The position numbers and the translations under genes were made by a program. From Streptomyces sp. WZ-12 (GTDB lineage Bacteria > Actinomycetota > Actinomycetes > Streptomycetales > Streptomycetaceae), in the NCBI RefSeq assembly GCF_028898845.1, contig NZ_CP118574.1, forward strand, positions 3,472,001-3,536,000: a DNA stretch of 64,000 nt, read 5' to 3'. A model generated the notes under the pieces. The model was given only the letters and a program-made list of their open reading frames with translations, ran no database searches and had not been told where the DNA came from. Shown piece after piece: positions 53,773 through 63,016 of this stretch (position 1 is its first letter; the number at the start of each line of letters is the position of its first letter).

Positions 53773-56141
53773 GCACCGACACGACGAACGCCGCGCGCGG
53801 GCCGCGCGCCTGGGCCCGGGACCTCGTCATGGGCATGCGCTTCGCGGTCGGCGGCGGGCGCGAGGGGTGGATCCGCACCCTGTTGACCGCGGTCGGCGTG
53901 GGGCTGGGCGTGACGCTGCTGCTCACCGCGGCGTCCATCCCCACCATCGCCGCGGAGCGGAGCGAGCGCCGGGAGGCCCAGGCCCCGGCGCAGCTCGGCC
54001 GGGCCACGCCGCCGAGCGCGTCCACGCTGCTCGTCGGCGACGTGCACACGACGTACCGGACCCAGGCCGTCAGGGGCGAACTCCTGCGCCCGGACGGCCC
54101 GAAGGCGCCCGCCCCGCCGGGGGTGGCCGCCCTGCCCGGGCCGAACGAGATGGTGGTCTCCCCCGCGCTGCGCGAGCTGCTGCGCTCACCGGAGGGCGCG
54201 CTGCTGCGCGAGCGGCTGCCGTACAAGGACGTCGGCCTGATCGCGCAGAGCGGCCTGGTCGGCCCCGCCGACCTCACCTTCTACGCCGGCAGCGACACCC
54301 TGACCGAGGCCAACGGCGGCCACCGGATCCCCGGCTTCGGCATCGCGCCCACCAGCGATCCGCTGGACCCCAAGCTGCTGGCGCTGATCATCGTGGCGTT
54401 CGTGGTGCTGCTGATGCCGGTGGCGATCTTCATCGGCACCGCGGTCCGGTTCGGCGGGGAGCAGCGCGACCGCCGGTTGGCCGCCCTGCGGCTGATCGGC
54501 GCGGACGCCCGGATGACCCGGCGGACCGCGGCCGGCGAGGCGCTCTTCGGGGCACTGTGCGGCCTGTTGGTGGGGGCCGGGATGTTCCTGGGCGCCCGGC
54601 AACTGGCCTCCGGGATCACCGTCTGGGACATCTCCGCCTTCCCCTCCGACCTGACCCCGGCCCCGTGGCTGACCGCGTTGATCGCGCTCGCGGTGCCGCT
54701 GGCCGCCGTCCTCGTCACGCTGCTGTCGCTGCGCCGGGTGACCATCGAGCCGCTGGGCGTCGTCCGCAGCGGCGCGGACCGCCGGCGCCGGCTGTGGTGG
54801 CGGCTGCCGTTCCTGCTGGCCGGCGTGGCGCTGCTGATCGCCAACGGCAAGCTCAACTCCCCCGGCGGCGGCGTCAATCCGTACCTCGTCGGCGGCGGCG
54901 CCGCGGTGTTCCTGCTCGGGGTGACGCTGGTGCTGCCCTGGGCCGTGGACGCGGTGGTGGGCCGGCTGCGTCGCGGGACGGTGCCCTGGCAGCTCGCGGT
55001 GCGGCGGCTCCAGCTCAGCCCGGGCGCGGCCGCCCGCTCGGTCAGCGGGATCACCGTCGCGGTCGCCGGCGCGATCGCGCTCCAACTGCTCTTCTCCGCG
55101 GTGCAGGGCGACTTCATGAAGGTCACCGGACAGGACCCGACGCGGGCGCAGTTGCAGGCGTCGCTGCCCGCGCACGACATCGGCACGATCCGCACGGCGC
55201 AGAAGATGTTCCAGGAGACCGAGGGCGTCCGCGGCGTCGTCGCCACCATCGACTCCAACGCGTCCCGGCCCGGCCCGCAGCGCAAGGGCGAGCCGTTCGT
55301 CCCGATCACCCAGCTCGTCTACGGCGACTGCGCCAGCCTGGCCGAGATGGCCCGCCTGGGCTCCTGCAAGGACGGCGACGTCTTCGTCGTCCGGGACCAC
55401 ACCGGCCAGGTCGACACCGACTACATCACCCAGACCGCCCGACCCGGCGCCACGGTGGACCTCATCGTGCACAACGAGCAGGGGCCGCCCGTCGCGCCCC
55501 GGCTGTGGACCGTCCCGAAGACGGCCCGCACGGTCGACTCCCGCCCGGACCCGATGGGCCGGTCCTCCTTCGGCCTCTTCGTCACCCCCGGCGCCCTGGA
55601 CGGCACGTCGCTGGAGGACCCGCAGGGCGTCGTCCAGCTCAAGGTCGACCCGACCGTCCCGGACGCCGTCGAGCACGTCCGGAACACCGCGGCCCGGATC
55701 AACCCCGTGATGGGCATCCACACGCTGCAGAACGTCGAGCGCGACTCCCACTTCACCAGCGTGCGCACCTGGCTGCTGGTCGCCTCCACCGCGACCCTGG
55801 CGCTGATCGCCGCCAGCATGCTGGTGACGATGCTGGAGCAACTGCGCGAGCGCCGCAGGCTGCTGTCCGTCCTGGTCGCCTTCGGGACCCGGCGGGCCAC
55901 GCTGGCCTGGTCAGTGCTGTGGCAGACCGCCCTCCCGGTGCTCCTGGGGCTGGCCCTGGCGCTGGCCGGCGGCTGCGGGCTGGGCCTGTCGCTGCTGCGG
56001 ATGGCCGGGAAGACCACGTTCGACGGGTCGGTGCTCTGGGCGCCGGTCGCCACCGGGGCGGCGCTGGTCCTGCTGGTGACGGCGCTCAGCCTGCCGCCGC
56101 TGTGGCGGATGATGCGGCCCGACGGGCTGCGCACGGAGTGA
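53769..56141 (+). CDS. FtsX-type ABC permease, copy 1
   Basis: A 790-residue permease with about ten hydrophobic segments in two FtsX-like blocks (about 35-60 and 205-345; then about 360-440 and 670-780), with an extracytoplasmic domain of about 230 residues between helices. The last stretch LPPLWRMMRPDGLRTE is shared with the second permease. It overlaps the ATPase gene by four bases. This long type is found with two-component or PadR control in Streptomyces; the substrate is unknown. Confidence 0.9.
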   Translation: MSTDTTNAARGPRAWARDLVMGMRFAVGGGREGWIRTLLTAVGVGLGVTLLLTAASIPTIAAERSERREAQAPAQLGRATPPSASTLLVGDVHTTYRTQAVRGELLRPDGPKAPAPPGVAALPGPNEMVVSPALRELLRSPEGALLRERLPYKDVGLIAQSGLVGPADLTFYAGSDTLTEANGGHRIPGFGIAPTSDPLDPKLLALIIVAFVVLLMPVAIFIGTAVRFGGEQRDRRLAALRLIGADARMTRRTAAGEALFGALCGLLVGAGMFLGARQLASGITVWDISAFPSDLTPAPWLTALIALAVPLAAVLVTLLSLRRVTIEPLGVVRSGADRRRRLWWRLPFLLAGVALLIANGKLNSPGGGVNPYLVGGGAAVFLLGVTLVLPWAVDAVVGRLRRGTVPWQLAVRRLQLSPGAAARSVSGITVAVAGAIALQLLFSAVQGDFMKVTGQDPTRAQLQASLPAHDIGTIRTAQKMFQETEGVRGVVATIDSNASRPGPQRKGEPFVPITQLVYGDCASLAEMARLGSCKDGDVFVVRDHTGQVDTDYITQTARPGATVDLIVHNEQGPPVAPRLWTVPKTARTVDSRPDPMGRSSFGLFVTPGALDGTSLEDPQGVVQLKVDPTVPDAVEHVRNTAARINPVMGIHTLQNVERDSHFTSVRTWLLVASTATLALIAASMLVTMLEQLRERRRLLSVLVAFGTRRATLAWSVLWQTALPVLLGLALALAGGCGLGLSLLRMAGKTTFDGSVLWAPVATGAALVLLVTALSLPPLWRMMRPDGLRTE

Positions 56142-56230
56142 GCGCACCCGGTGCGGGGCGGCCGCCGGCGACGATCCGGCCGGCCGCCCCCGCACCGCCG
56201 TGCACGGGGCCTCTCCCCGCCCCTTCCCGC

Positions 56231-56242
56231 GAGGTATACCTC
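56231..56242 (+). promoter_or_regulatory. Perfect palindrome upstream of padR
   Basis: GAGGTATACCTC, 12-bp perfect palindrome, directly before the TGCGTATACACC element at 56244-56255. Likely operator of the padR-ABC2 operon. Confidence 0.5.
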
Positions 56243-56243
56243 G

Positions 56244-56255
56244 TGCGTATACACC
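56244..56255 (+). promoter_or_regulatory. Candidate PadR operator, padR operon
   Basis: TGCGTATACACC, same 12 bases as at 52982-52993, followed by GATACACC eight bases later, 31 bases before the padR ATG. Confidence 0.5.
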
Positions 56256-56285
56256 GGCGATACACCCCGGAGTAAGGTGGTCCGC

Positions 56286-56807
56286 ATGTCAATCGGTCAT
56301 ACGCTGCTGGGCCTTCTGGAGTCCGGCCCCCGCCATGGCTACGACCTCAAGCGGGCCTTCGACGAGCACTTCGGGCAGGACCGCCCGCTGCACTACGGGC
56401 AGGTCTACTCGACCATGTCCCGGCTGCTCAAGAACGGTCTGGTCGAGGTCGACGGCGTGGAGGCCGGGGCCGGCCCGGAGCGCAAGCGGTACGCCATCAC
56501 CGACGCCGGGATCACCGACGTCGCCCAGTGGCTGGCCCGACCGGAGAAGCCCGAGCCGTACCTCCAGTCGACCCTCTACACCAAGGTCGTGCTCGCCCTG
56601 CTGACCGAGCGGGACGCGGCCGAGCTGCTCGACACCCAGCGCACCGAGCACCTGCGGCTGATGCGCGGCCTGACCGAGCGCAAGCGCTCCGGCGACCTCG
56701 CCGACCAACTGATCTGCGACCACGCGCTGTTCCACCTGGAGGCGGACCTGCGCTGGCTGGAGTTGACCGCCGCCCGCCTGGACAAGCTGGCCGAGGCGGT
56801 CAGATGA
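56286..56807 (+). CDS. PadR-family transcriptional regulator
   Basis: A 173-residue PadR regulator: winged helix (about 1-80: TLLGLLESGPRHGYDLKRAF, HYGQVYSTMSRLLKNGLVEV) and a C-terminal Vir-like helical dimerisation domain. PadR proteins usually repress neighbouring transporter genes until a drug or phenolic compound binds. Its stop overlaps the second ABC ATPase start (ATGA), so it is in that operon and likely autoregulated. Confidence 0.9.
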   Translation: MSIGHTLLGLLESGPRHGYDLKRAFDEHFGQDRPLHYGQVYSTMSRLLKNGLVEVDGVEAGAGPERKRYAITDAGITDVAQWLARPEKPEPYLQSTLYTKVVLALLTERDAAELLDTQRTEHLRLMRGLTERKRSGDLADQLICDHALFHLEADLRWLELTAARLDKLAEAVR

Positions 56808-57490
56808 CGCCCGAGGGATCCCTGCTCGCCGCGGAGGGCCTCAGCAAGGCGTACGGGCCGACGCCCGCGCTCGACGGCGTGGACTTCTCCGTCCATCCCG
56901 GCGAGGTCGTCGCCGTCATGGGCCCCTCAGGCTCCGGCAAGTCGACCCTGCTGCACTGCCTCGCCGGCATCGTCCGCCCGGACTCCGGCACCGTCCGCTA
57001 CGGCCCGCACACCCTCACCGACCTCGGCGACGCCCAGCGCAGCGCCCTGCGCCGCACCGACTTCGGCTTCGTCTTCCAATTCGGCCAACTCGTACCGGAG
57101 TTGACCTGCCTGGAGAACGTCGCCCTGCCGCTCCGCCTCAACGGCACCAAGCGCAAGGAGGCCGAACGCCAGGCCCGCCACTGGCTGGAACGCCTGGAGG
57201 TCGAGGGCGTGGGCCGGCAGCGGCCCGGCGAGATCTCCGGCGGCCAGGGCCAGCGGGTGGCGGTCGCCCGCGCGCTCGCCACCACCCCCCGCGTGCTCTT
57301 CGCCGACGAGCCCACCGGCGCCCTGGACTCCCTCAACGGCGAGCGCGTCATGGGCCTGCTCACCGACGCCGCCCGGGACACCAACGCGGCCGTGGTGCTG
57401 GTCACCCACGAGGCCCGGGTCGCCGCCTACTCCGACCGGGAGATCGTCGTCCGCGACGGCCGGGTGAAGGACCTGGCGGGCCCCGTATGA
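56804..57490 (+). CDS. ABC transporter ATP-binding protein, copy 2
   Basis: A 228-residue paralogue of the ATPase at 53086: Walker A GPSGSGKST, signature ISGGQGQRVAVARAL, Walker B RVLFADEPTGALDS. It overlaps padR at its start and the permease at its end (four bases each), so the three genes are translated together. Differences to copy 1 are concentrated outside the 146-bp identical tract. Confidence 0.92.
   Translation: MTPEGSLLAAEGLSKAYGPTPALDGVDFSVHPGEVVAVMGPSGSGKSTLLHCLAGIVRPDSGTVRYGPHTLTDLGDAQRSALRRTDFGFVFQFGQLVPELTCLENVALPLRLNGTKRKEAERQARHWLERLEVEGVGRQRPGEISGGQGQRVAVARALATTPRVLFADEPTGALDSLNGERVMGLLTDAARDTNAAVVLVTHEARVAAYSDREIVVRDGRVKDLAGPV
57044..57189 (+). repeat. 146-bp tract identical to 53326-53471
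   Basis: Partner of the tract in the first ABC ATPase gene; see there. Confidence 0.85.
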
Positions 57491-59910
57491 CCCTGCTCCA
57501 CCCGCGGACCGGCACCGGCACCGGCGGGGCGCGGAGCGCCGGCGTGCCCGCCGCCCCCCGCTCCGGGCCGCTCACCTGGGCCCGCGACCTCGCGATGGGC
57601 ATGCGCTTCGCGGTCGGCGGCGGCCGGGAGGGCTGGATCCGCACCGCCCTGACCGCCGCCGGGGTCGCGCTCGGCGTGGCGGTACTGCTGTGCAGCGCCT
57701 CCGCACCGACCCTGATGAACGCCTGGCACGGCCGGGAGAAGGCCCGCGAGAACCTCGGCCAGGCGCACCCGCCGCCGCGCAGCGACCGCACCGTCCTCTA
57801 CAGCTCGGCGGACACCACCTTCCACGGCACCGCCATCCGCGGCCGGTTGGTCCGCCCGGACGGCGCGCACCCACCGGTGCCGCCCGGCATGGACCACCTC
57901 CCCGGACCGGGCCGGATGCTGGTCTCCCCGGCCCTGAAGGAGATGCTGGGCGCCCCCGGCAACGCGCTGCTCCGCGAGCGCCTGAGCACCTACCGCATCG
58001 CCGGCGTGATCGGCGACGAGGGCCTCAAGGGCCCGCGGGAACTGACCTTCGTCGCAGGCAGCGGCACCCTCCGCGAACCGGACGGCTACCGCATCGACCA
58101 CTTCGGCAAGAACTGGGAGTCACAGCCGCTGACGGCGCCCGGCCTGGTCCTGGTGATCATGACCTGCGTGGCGCTGCTGACCCCGGTGATGGTCTTCCTC
58201 GGCACCTCCGTCCGCTTCGGCAACGAGCGCCGGGAACGCCGGCTGGCCGCCCTCCGCCTGGTCGGCGCCGACGTCCGCACCACCCGGCGGATCGCCTCCG
58301 GCGAGGCGCTGCTCGGCTCGCTGCTGGGGCTGGTGGGCGGCACCGCGCTCTTCCTCGCCGGCCGCCAACTCGCCCCGGCCATCACCCTGTGGGACATCAA
58401 CGTCTACCCCTCGGACGTCACCCCCGCGCCGCTCGCCGCCCTGCTGATCGCCGTCGCCGTCCCGACCTGCGCGGTGCTGGTCACCCTCGTCGCCCAGCGC
58501 GGCATCACCGTCGAACCGCTGGGCATCGTCCGCCACCGCCCGCCGGTCCGCCGCCGGCTGTGGTGGCGGGTCGCGCTGCCGCTCGTCGGCACGGGGTTGC
58601 TGGTCCCGATGGCCGTCCAACCGGGCCCGGTCGACGACCCGTTGGACACCGCCCAGTTGGCCATCGGCGCGACGCTGCTGCTGTTCGGCGTCACGGCGCT
58701 GCTGCCGTGGCTGGTCGACCGGGTCGTCGGCCTGCTGCGCGGCGGCCCGGTGCCCTGGCAGTTGGCCGTCCGCCGCCTCCAGCTCAGCAGCGGCCCGGCG
58801 ACCCGCGCGGTCAGCGGCATCACCGTCGCGCTGGCCGGGGCCATCGCCATCCACATGCTGATGACCGGCATGCAGGGCGGGTTCGCCGCCGCCTACGCCA
58901 AGTCCGGGCGGCTGCCGCAGATCACCTTCTGGGGCAGCACCCAGAACTGGCCGGAGACCGAACGGGCGCTCGCGGCGCTGCGCGCCACCCCCGGGGTCAC
59001 CGCCGTCCGCGGCGTCATCGACATCGACGCCGGCCGGATGCCCACCCCGGGCCACGACACCAGCCGCGACCTGCCCGTCAACGTCGCCGTCGGCAACTGC
59101 GCCGAGCTGCGCAAGCTGGCCGCGCTGCCGTCCTGCCGGGACGGCGACGTCTTCCTCACCGACGCCGCCGCCCTCGCGTCCCGGACGGAGAGCAGCCCCG
59201 TCCCCGGCACCCCCCTCGACCTCAACCAGCGGCGGAGCCACGACGACCAGGCCCACACCCCCAGCCCCTGGACGATCCCGACGGACGCCCGCGCCGCCAG
59301 GCTCCTCCCGGTCGACGACGGCCACCCCGTCTACTACGACCTGCTGCTGACCCCCTCGGTCCTCGCCTCGGCCCGGTTCGTCGAGCCCAACGTGCAGATC
59401 CTCGTCCGCTTCGACCGCGGCACCCCCGACGTGCTCGAACACCTCCGCAACACCGCGGCCCGGATCAACCCGGCGATGTACGAGGGCTCCTCCTTCGACA
59501 ACCCGCACGACGCGCAGTACGACGGCATCCGCAACGCGCTCTTCATCGGCGCCGTGATCACCCTGCTCCTGATCGGCGCGGGCCTGATCATCTCCACCGT
59601 CGAGCAGCTCTACGAGCGCCGCCGGCTGCTCTCCACCCTCGACGCGTACGGCACCCGCCGCGCCACCCTCGGCTGGTCCGTCCTGTGGCAGACCGCCCTC
59701 CCGGTCGCCCTCGGCCTGGGCCTGGCGCTCGCCTGCGGCCTGGCCCTGGGCTCGCTGCTGCTCAACATCATCGGCGCCGGGGTGGTCGTCGACTGGCCGG
59801 TGGTCGCCGGCATGGTCGGCATCGGCGGCGCCGTCATCCTCTTCGTCACCGCGCTGAGCCTGCCGCCCCTGTGGCGCATGATGCGCCCCGAGGGCCTGCG
59901 CACGGAGTGA
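57487..59910 (+). CDS. FtsX-type ABC permease, copy 2
   Basis: An 807-residue paralogue of the permease at 53769 with the same helix layout (first segment about 60-80, cluster about 225-370, C-terminal cluster about 685-800), and the shared end LPPLWRMMRPEGLRTE. The extracytoplasmic domain (about 480-680) differs far more from copy 1 than the membrane parts do, which suggests a different substrate or partner. It is translationally coupled to the ATPase gene upstream. Confidence 0.9.
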   Translation: MTLLHPRTGTGTGGARSAGVPAAPRSGPLTWARDLAMGMRFAVGGGREGWIRTALTAAGVALGVAVLLCSASAPTLMNAWHGREKARENLGQAHPPPRSDRTVLYSSADTTFHGTAIRGRLVRPDGAHPPVPPGMDHLPGPGRMLVSPALKEMLGAPGNALLRERLSTYRIAGVIGDEGLKGPRELTFVAGSGTLREPDGYRIDHFGKNWESQPLTAPGLVLVIMTCVALLTPVMVFLGTSVRFGNERRERRLAALRLVGADVRTTRRIASGEALLGSLLGLVGGTALFLAGRQLAPAITLWDINVYPSDVTPAPLAALLIAVAVPTCAVLVTLVAQRGITVEPLGIVRHRPPVRRRLWWRVALPLVGTGLLVPMAVQPGPVDDPLDTAQLAIGATLLLFGVTALLPWLVDRVVGLLRGGPVPWQLAVRRLQLSSGPATRAVSGITVALAGAIAIHMLMTGMQGGFAAAYAKSGRLPQITFWGSTQNWPETERALAALRATPGVTAVRGVIDIDAGRMPTPGHDTSRDLPVNVAVGNCAELRKLAALPSCRDGDVFLTDAAALASRTESSPVPGTPLDLNQRRSHDDQAHTPSPWTIPTDARAARLLPVDDGHPVYYDLLLTPSVLASARFVEPNVQILVRFDRGTPDVLEHLRNTAARINPAMYEGSSFDNPHDAQYDGIRNALFIGAVITLLLIGAGLIISTVEQLYERRRLLSTLDAYGTRRATLGWSVLWQTALPVALGLGLALACGLALGSLLLNIIGAGVVVDWPVVAGMVGIGGAVILFVTALSLPPLWRMMRPEGLRTE

Positions 59911-60006
59911 GGCGTCGCCCATCGGATGAACGTGCTCGTACGGGACGAGAAAGGCCGCCTCTGCCTACGATGATGGTCTCGACACCAGCCCACTGGGAGG
60001 CACGCA

Positions 60007-60633
60007 ATGTCCGCAGCAGCCGTCGAGCGTCCCCATGCGCCTGCCCACAAGTCGCTGCTGCTCCTTGAGCAGGCAGACCAGCTCATGGAGCAGCTTCCGG
60101 GCTACCGCGTCGAGATTCTCGGAGGCGACCTCATCGTGACCCCACCCTCAGACTTCGGCCATGCGAGGGGACTGTCCAGCCTCCGGGACACCTTTGCCGC
60201 TGTGGGATTGAACCGCGGCGAGACGCGAGTGCTCGAAGGTCTCGGCCTGTGGCTACCGGACGGCCCGGCAAACTTCGCCATCCCCGACCTGGCCGTAGTG
60301 GACGCTGATGCCGGGGAGCGCGTCGCCGAGTACGAGTGTGTCGACCCGGCTGCTTTCCGGATGGTTCTGGAGATCACGTCCGGCAACTACGTCAACGACC
60401 TGCGCACCAAGGTAGCCGCCTACGGCGCAGCGAAGGTGCCCGTGTACGTGATCGTCGACCGGAAGCACGAACGCCTCCACGTCCTCACCGAGCCCATCGA
60501 GGACGACTACGCCATGCACCGCATCCATGTCCCCGGCGAGAAGGTCGCCCTCCCAGAGTCGATCGGCGCCGAAGTCACCCTGGATGTCACAGAGGTCCTG
60601 GAAGATGCCCGGCGCATCACTCCACGCCGCTAG
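60007..60633 (+). CDS. Uma2-family (DUF820) restriction-endonuclease-like protein
   Basis: A 208-residue PD-(D/E)xK-fold protein of the family abundant in Streptomyces and cyanobacteria. The putative active site is seen in FAIPDLAVVDAD (Asp), MVLEITSGN (Glu) and the Lys-rich RTKVAAYGAAKVPVYVIVD. Its nuclease activity and role are not established. GGGAGG lies 8 bases before the ATG. The stop codon is already inside the long inverted repeat that follows. Confidence 0.85.
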   Translation: MSAAAVERPHAPAHKSLLLLEQADQLMEQLPGYRVEILGGDLIVTPPSDFGHARGLSSLRDTFAAVGLNRGETRVLEGLGLWLPDGPANFAIPDLAVVDADAGERVAEYECVDPAAFRMVLEITSGNYVNDLRTKVAAYGAAKVPVYVIVDRKHERLHVLTEPIEDDYAMHRIHVPGEKVALPESIGAEVTLDVTEVLEDARRITPRR

Positions 60634-60686
60634 GGCGCTTCTGACGGATCTCCGCGACGCCGCGGAGATCCGTCAGAAGCGCCCTA
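60631..60686. terminator. Perfect 26-bp inverted repeat, bidirectional terminator
   Basis: The arm 60631-60656 (starting TAGGGCGCTTCTGACGGATC) pairs perfectly with 60661-60686 around ACGC. It includes the TAG stop of the Uma2 gene and ends 4 bases before the oxyR stop; one of the longest perfect dyads in the window. Confidence 0.8.
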
Positions 60687-60690
60687 ACCC

Positions 60691-61650
60691 TCACCCCTCC
60701 GCGATCCGCACCGGCAACCCCCGCAACGCCCCCCGCAACGCCCGCGCGAACTCCTCGAATTCGGGCTGTCGGGCCGAGCCGCTGCGCATCGCCAGGGCGA
60801 TCCGCCGGGCGGGCGCCGGATCCGCGAAGTAGCCCGTCGTCAGCAGGTCGTTGCGGGCGGTCTCGACCCGAAGTGCCGTACGCGGCAGGAGCGTTACGCC
60901 CAGCCCGCCGGCCACCAACTGCACCAGCGTGGAGAGCCCGGCCGCGCTCGTCGTCACCGGCGCGTTCTCGTCCCGCCCCGCCTCCCGGCAGACGTCCAGC
61001 GCCTGATCGCGCAGGCAGTGCCCCTCGTCCAGCAGGAGCAGATCGAGCTCCTTCAGCGCCGCGCGCGGGATGTCGCCGCGGCCGCCGAGCCAGTGGTCCT
61101 GGGGTGCGACCAGCACGAAGTCCTCGTCGAACAAGGGGATTTCGGTGACCTGGGGCGCGCCGAGCGGCACCGCGAGCAGCAGCAGGTCGAGCCGGCCGTG
61201 CGCCAGCCCGTCCAACAGCGAGGCGGTCTGCTCCTCGTGGACCTGGAGGTCGAGGTCGGGATAGGTGTCGTGGACCAGCCGCAGGACGGTGGGGAGCAGA
61301 TACGGGGCGACGGTGGGGATGACGCCGAGCCGGAGCACGCCGGTGAAGGGCGCGCGGGCCGCCTCCGCCTCCTCCAGCAGCGCGCCGACCGCGTCCAGCA
61401 CCGTACGGGCGCGCGCCGCCACCCGCTCCCCCGCCGGCGAGAGCAGCACCTTGCGGGTCGTACGCTCCAGGAGCTGCACGCCCAGGGTCTCCTCCAGCGC
61501 GGCGACGGCGCCGGAGAGCGCGGGCTGGCTCATGCCGATCTCGGCCGCCGCCTCCCGGAAGTGGAGGTGCTCGGCGACCGCGACGAAGGCCCTCAGCTGG
61601 GCCAGGCTGGGCTGGCGGGTCCGTCCGCCGGGGCTCGTAGGAGAAGCCAC
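60691..61650 (-). CDS. oxyR: LysR-type peroxide sensor OxyR
   Basis: A 319-residue LysR regulator: N-terminal HTH (LAQLRAFVAVAEHLHFREAA, ISQPALSGAVAALEETLGV region) and a substrate domain with the redox pair in EGHCLRDQALDVC, eight residues apart as in OxyR, which form a disulfide on peroxide exposure. The GTG at 61650 has GGAGG 9 bases upstream. It is divergent from ahpCD, its expected target. Confidence 0.93.
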   Translation of the reverse strand: MASPTSPGGRTRQPSLAQLRAFVAVAEHLHFREAAAEIGMSQPALSGAVAALEETLGVQLLERTTRKVLLSPAGERVAARARTVLDAVGALLEEAEAARAPFTGVLRLGVIPTVAPYLLPTVLRLVHDTYPDLDLQVHEEQTASLLDGLAHGRLDLLLLAVPLGAPQVTEIPLFDEDFVLVAPQDHWLGGRGDIPRAALKELDLLLLDEGHCLRDQALDVCREAGRDENAPVTTSAAGLSTLVQLVAGGLGVTLLPRTALRVETARNDLLTTGYFADPAPARRIALAMRSGSARQPEFEEFARALRGALRGLPVRIAEG

Positions 61651-61790
61651 TGATAACCACCTCCGATCAACATCCACAAGTCTAACTATTTCCCTGATCA
61701 ATGCCTCCTGTGGCACTGTGGATCCCGTCCAAGCCTCAAGGAAAGACCAGAAAGACCCCATAGGGGACTTTCTTGCAACAAGGAGAGCGC
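61651..61790 (+). promoter_or_regulatory. oxyR-ahpC intergenic control region
   Basis: A 140-bp divergent region. The AT-rich core near 61678-61705 (CTAACTATTTCCCTGATCAA) is the probable OxyR site and promoter area for both genes. A CCTCCTGTGGCACTGTGGATC stretch lies beside it; exact OxyR half-sites cannot be fixed by eye. Confidence 0.5.
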
Positions 61791-62345
61791 GTGCTCACTG
61801 TCGGTGACAAGTTCCCCGAGTTCGACCTGACCGCCTGCGTCTCGCTGGAGAAGGGCGCGGAGTTCGAGCAGATCAACCACAAGACCTACGAGGGCAAGTG
61901 GAAGATCGTCTTCGCCTGGCCCAAGGACTTCACCTTCGTGTGCCCGACCGAGATCGCGGCCTTCGGCAAGCTGAACGACGAGTTCGCCGACCGTGACGCC
62001 CAGGTCCTCGGCTTCTCCGGCGACTCCGAGTTCGTGCACCACGCCTGGCGCAAGGACCACCCGGACCTGACCGACCTGCCCTTCCCGATGCTGGCCGACT
62101 CCAAGCACGAGCTGATGCGCGCCCTGGGCATCGAGGGCGAGGACGGCTTCGCGCAGCGCGCCGTCTTCATCGTCGACCAGAACAACGAGATCCAGTTCAC
62201 CATGGTGACCGCCGGCTCCGTCGGCCGTAACCCCAAGGAGGTCCTGCGGGTCCTGGACGCCCTGCAGACCGACGAGCTGTGCCCCTGCAACTGGAGCAAG
62301 GGCGAGGACACCCTGGACCCGGTCGCCCTGCTGGCTGGTGAGTGA
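61791..62345 (+). CDS. ahpC: Alkyl hydroperoxide reductase peroxiredoxin
   Basis: A 184-residue 2-Cys peroxiredoxin. The peroxidatic Cys is in [13 protein letters not shown] and the resolving Cys in [12 protein letters not shown]. It reduces alkyl hydroperoxides and hydrogen peroxide. GTG start with AAGGAG 5 bases upstream. The stop is 5 bases from the ahpD ATG, so the pair is co-translated; OxyR is divergent. Confidence 0.95.
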   Translation: MLTVGDKFPEFDLTACVSLEKGAEFEQINHKTYEGKWKIVFAWPKDFTFVCPTEIAAFGKLNDEFADRDAQVLGFSGDSEFVHHAWRKDHPDLTDLPFPMLADSKHELMRALGIEGEDGFAQRAVFIVDQNNEIQFTMVTAGSVGRNPKEVLRVLDALQTDELCPCNWSKGEDTLDPVALLAGE

Positions 62346-62350
62346 CACCC

Positions 62351-62884
62351 ATGTCCCTCGATGACCTGAAGTCCGCGGTTCCGGACTACGCCAAGGACCT
62401 GAAGCTGAACCTCGGTTCGGTGATCGGCAACTCCGACCTGCCGCAGCAGCAGCTCTGGGGCACGGTGCTCGCCTGCGCGATCGCCTCGCGTTCGCCGAAG
62501 GTGCTGCGCGAGCTGGAGCCGGAGGCGAAGGCCAACCTCTCCGCCGAGGCGTACACCGCCGCCAAGTCGGCCGCCGCCATCATGGCGATGAACAACGTCT
62601 TCTACCGGACGCGCCACCTGCTCTCCGACCCGGAGTACGGCAACCTGCGCGCCGGTCTGCGGATGAACGTCATCGGCAACCCCGGCGTGGACAAGGTCGA
62701 CTTCGAGCTGTGGTCGCTCGCCGTCTCCGCCATCAACGGCTGCGGCATGTGCCTGGACTCGCACGAGCAGGTGCTGCGCAAGGCCGGCGTCTCGCGCGAG
62801 ACGGTCCAGGAGGCCGTCAAGATCGCGGCCGTCCTGCAGGCCGTCGGCGCCACCCTGGACTCCGAGGCGGCCCTCGCCGAGTGA
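62351..62884 (+). CDS. ahpD: Alkyl hydroperoxidase AhpD
   Basis: A 177-residue AhpD that recycles AhpC in actinobacteria, replacing AhpF. The proton relay and CxxC active site are in [18 protein letters not shown] with the upstream Glu in [11 protein letters not shown]. The ATG at 62351 fits the family; a GTG at 62342 overlaps the ahpC stop. Confidence 0.94.
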   Translation: MSLDDLKSAVPDYAKDLKLNLGSVIGNSDLPQQQLWGTVLACAIASRSPKVLRELEPEAKANLSAEAYTAAKSAAAIMAMNNVFYRTRHLLSDPEYGNLRAGLRMNVIGNPGVDKVDFELWSLAVSAINGCGMCLDSHEQVLRKAGVSRETVQEAVKIAAVLQAVGATLDSEAALAE

Positions 62885-62942
62885 ACCTCGTCGCGTAGGC
62901 CAGCCGAGGCGGGCGCCATCCGACGCCCGGTCGTCTGACGCA

Positions 62943-62977
62943 AAGACCCCCGCGGACCTCGTGTCCGCGGGGGTCTT
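62943..62977 (+). terminator. Perfect 15-bp terminator after ahpCD
   Basis: AAGACCCCCGCGGAC (62943-62957), CTCGT, GTCCGCGGGGGTCTT (62963-62977), then TGTG; serves ahpCD and the convergent transporter gene. Confidence 0.8.
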
Positions 62978-63016
62978 GTGCGTGGGGCCGTGGGCCGTGG
63001 CCCCTCGGGTCAACTC

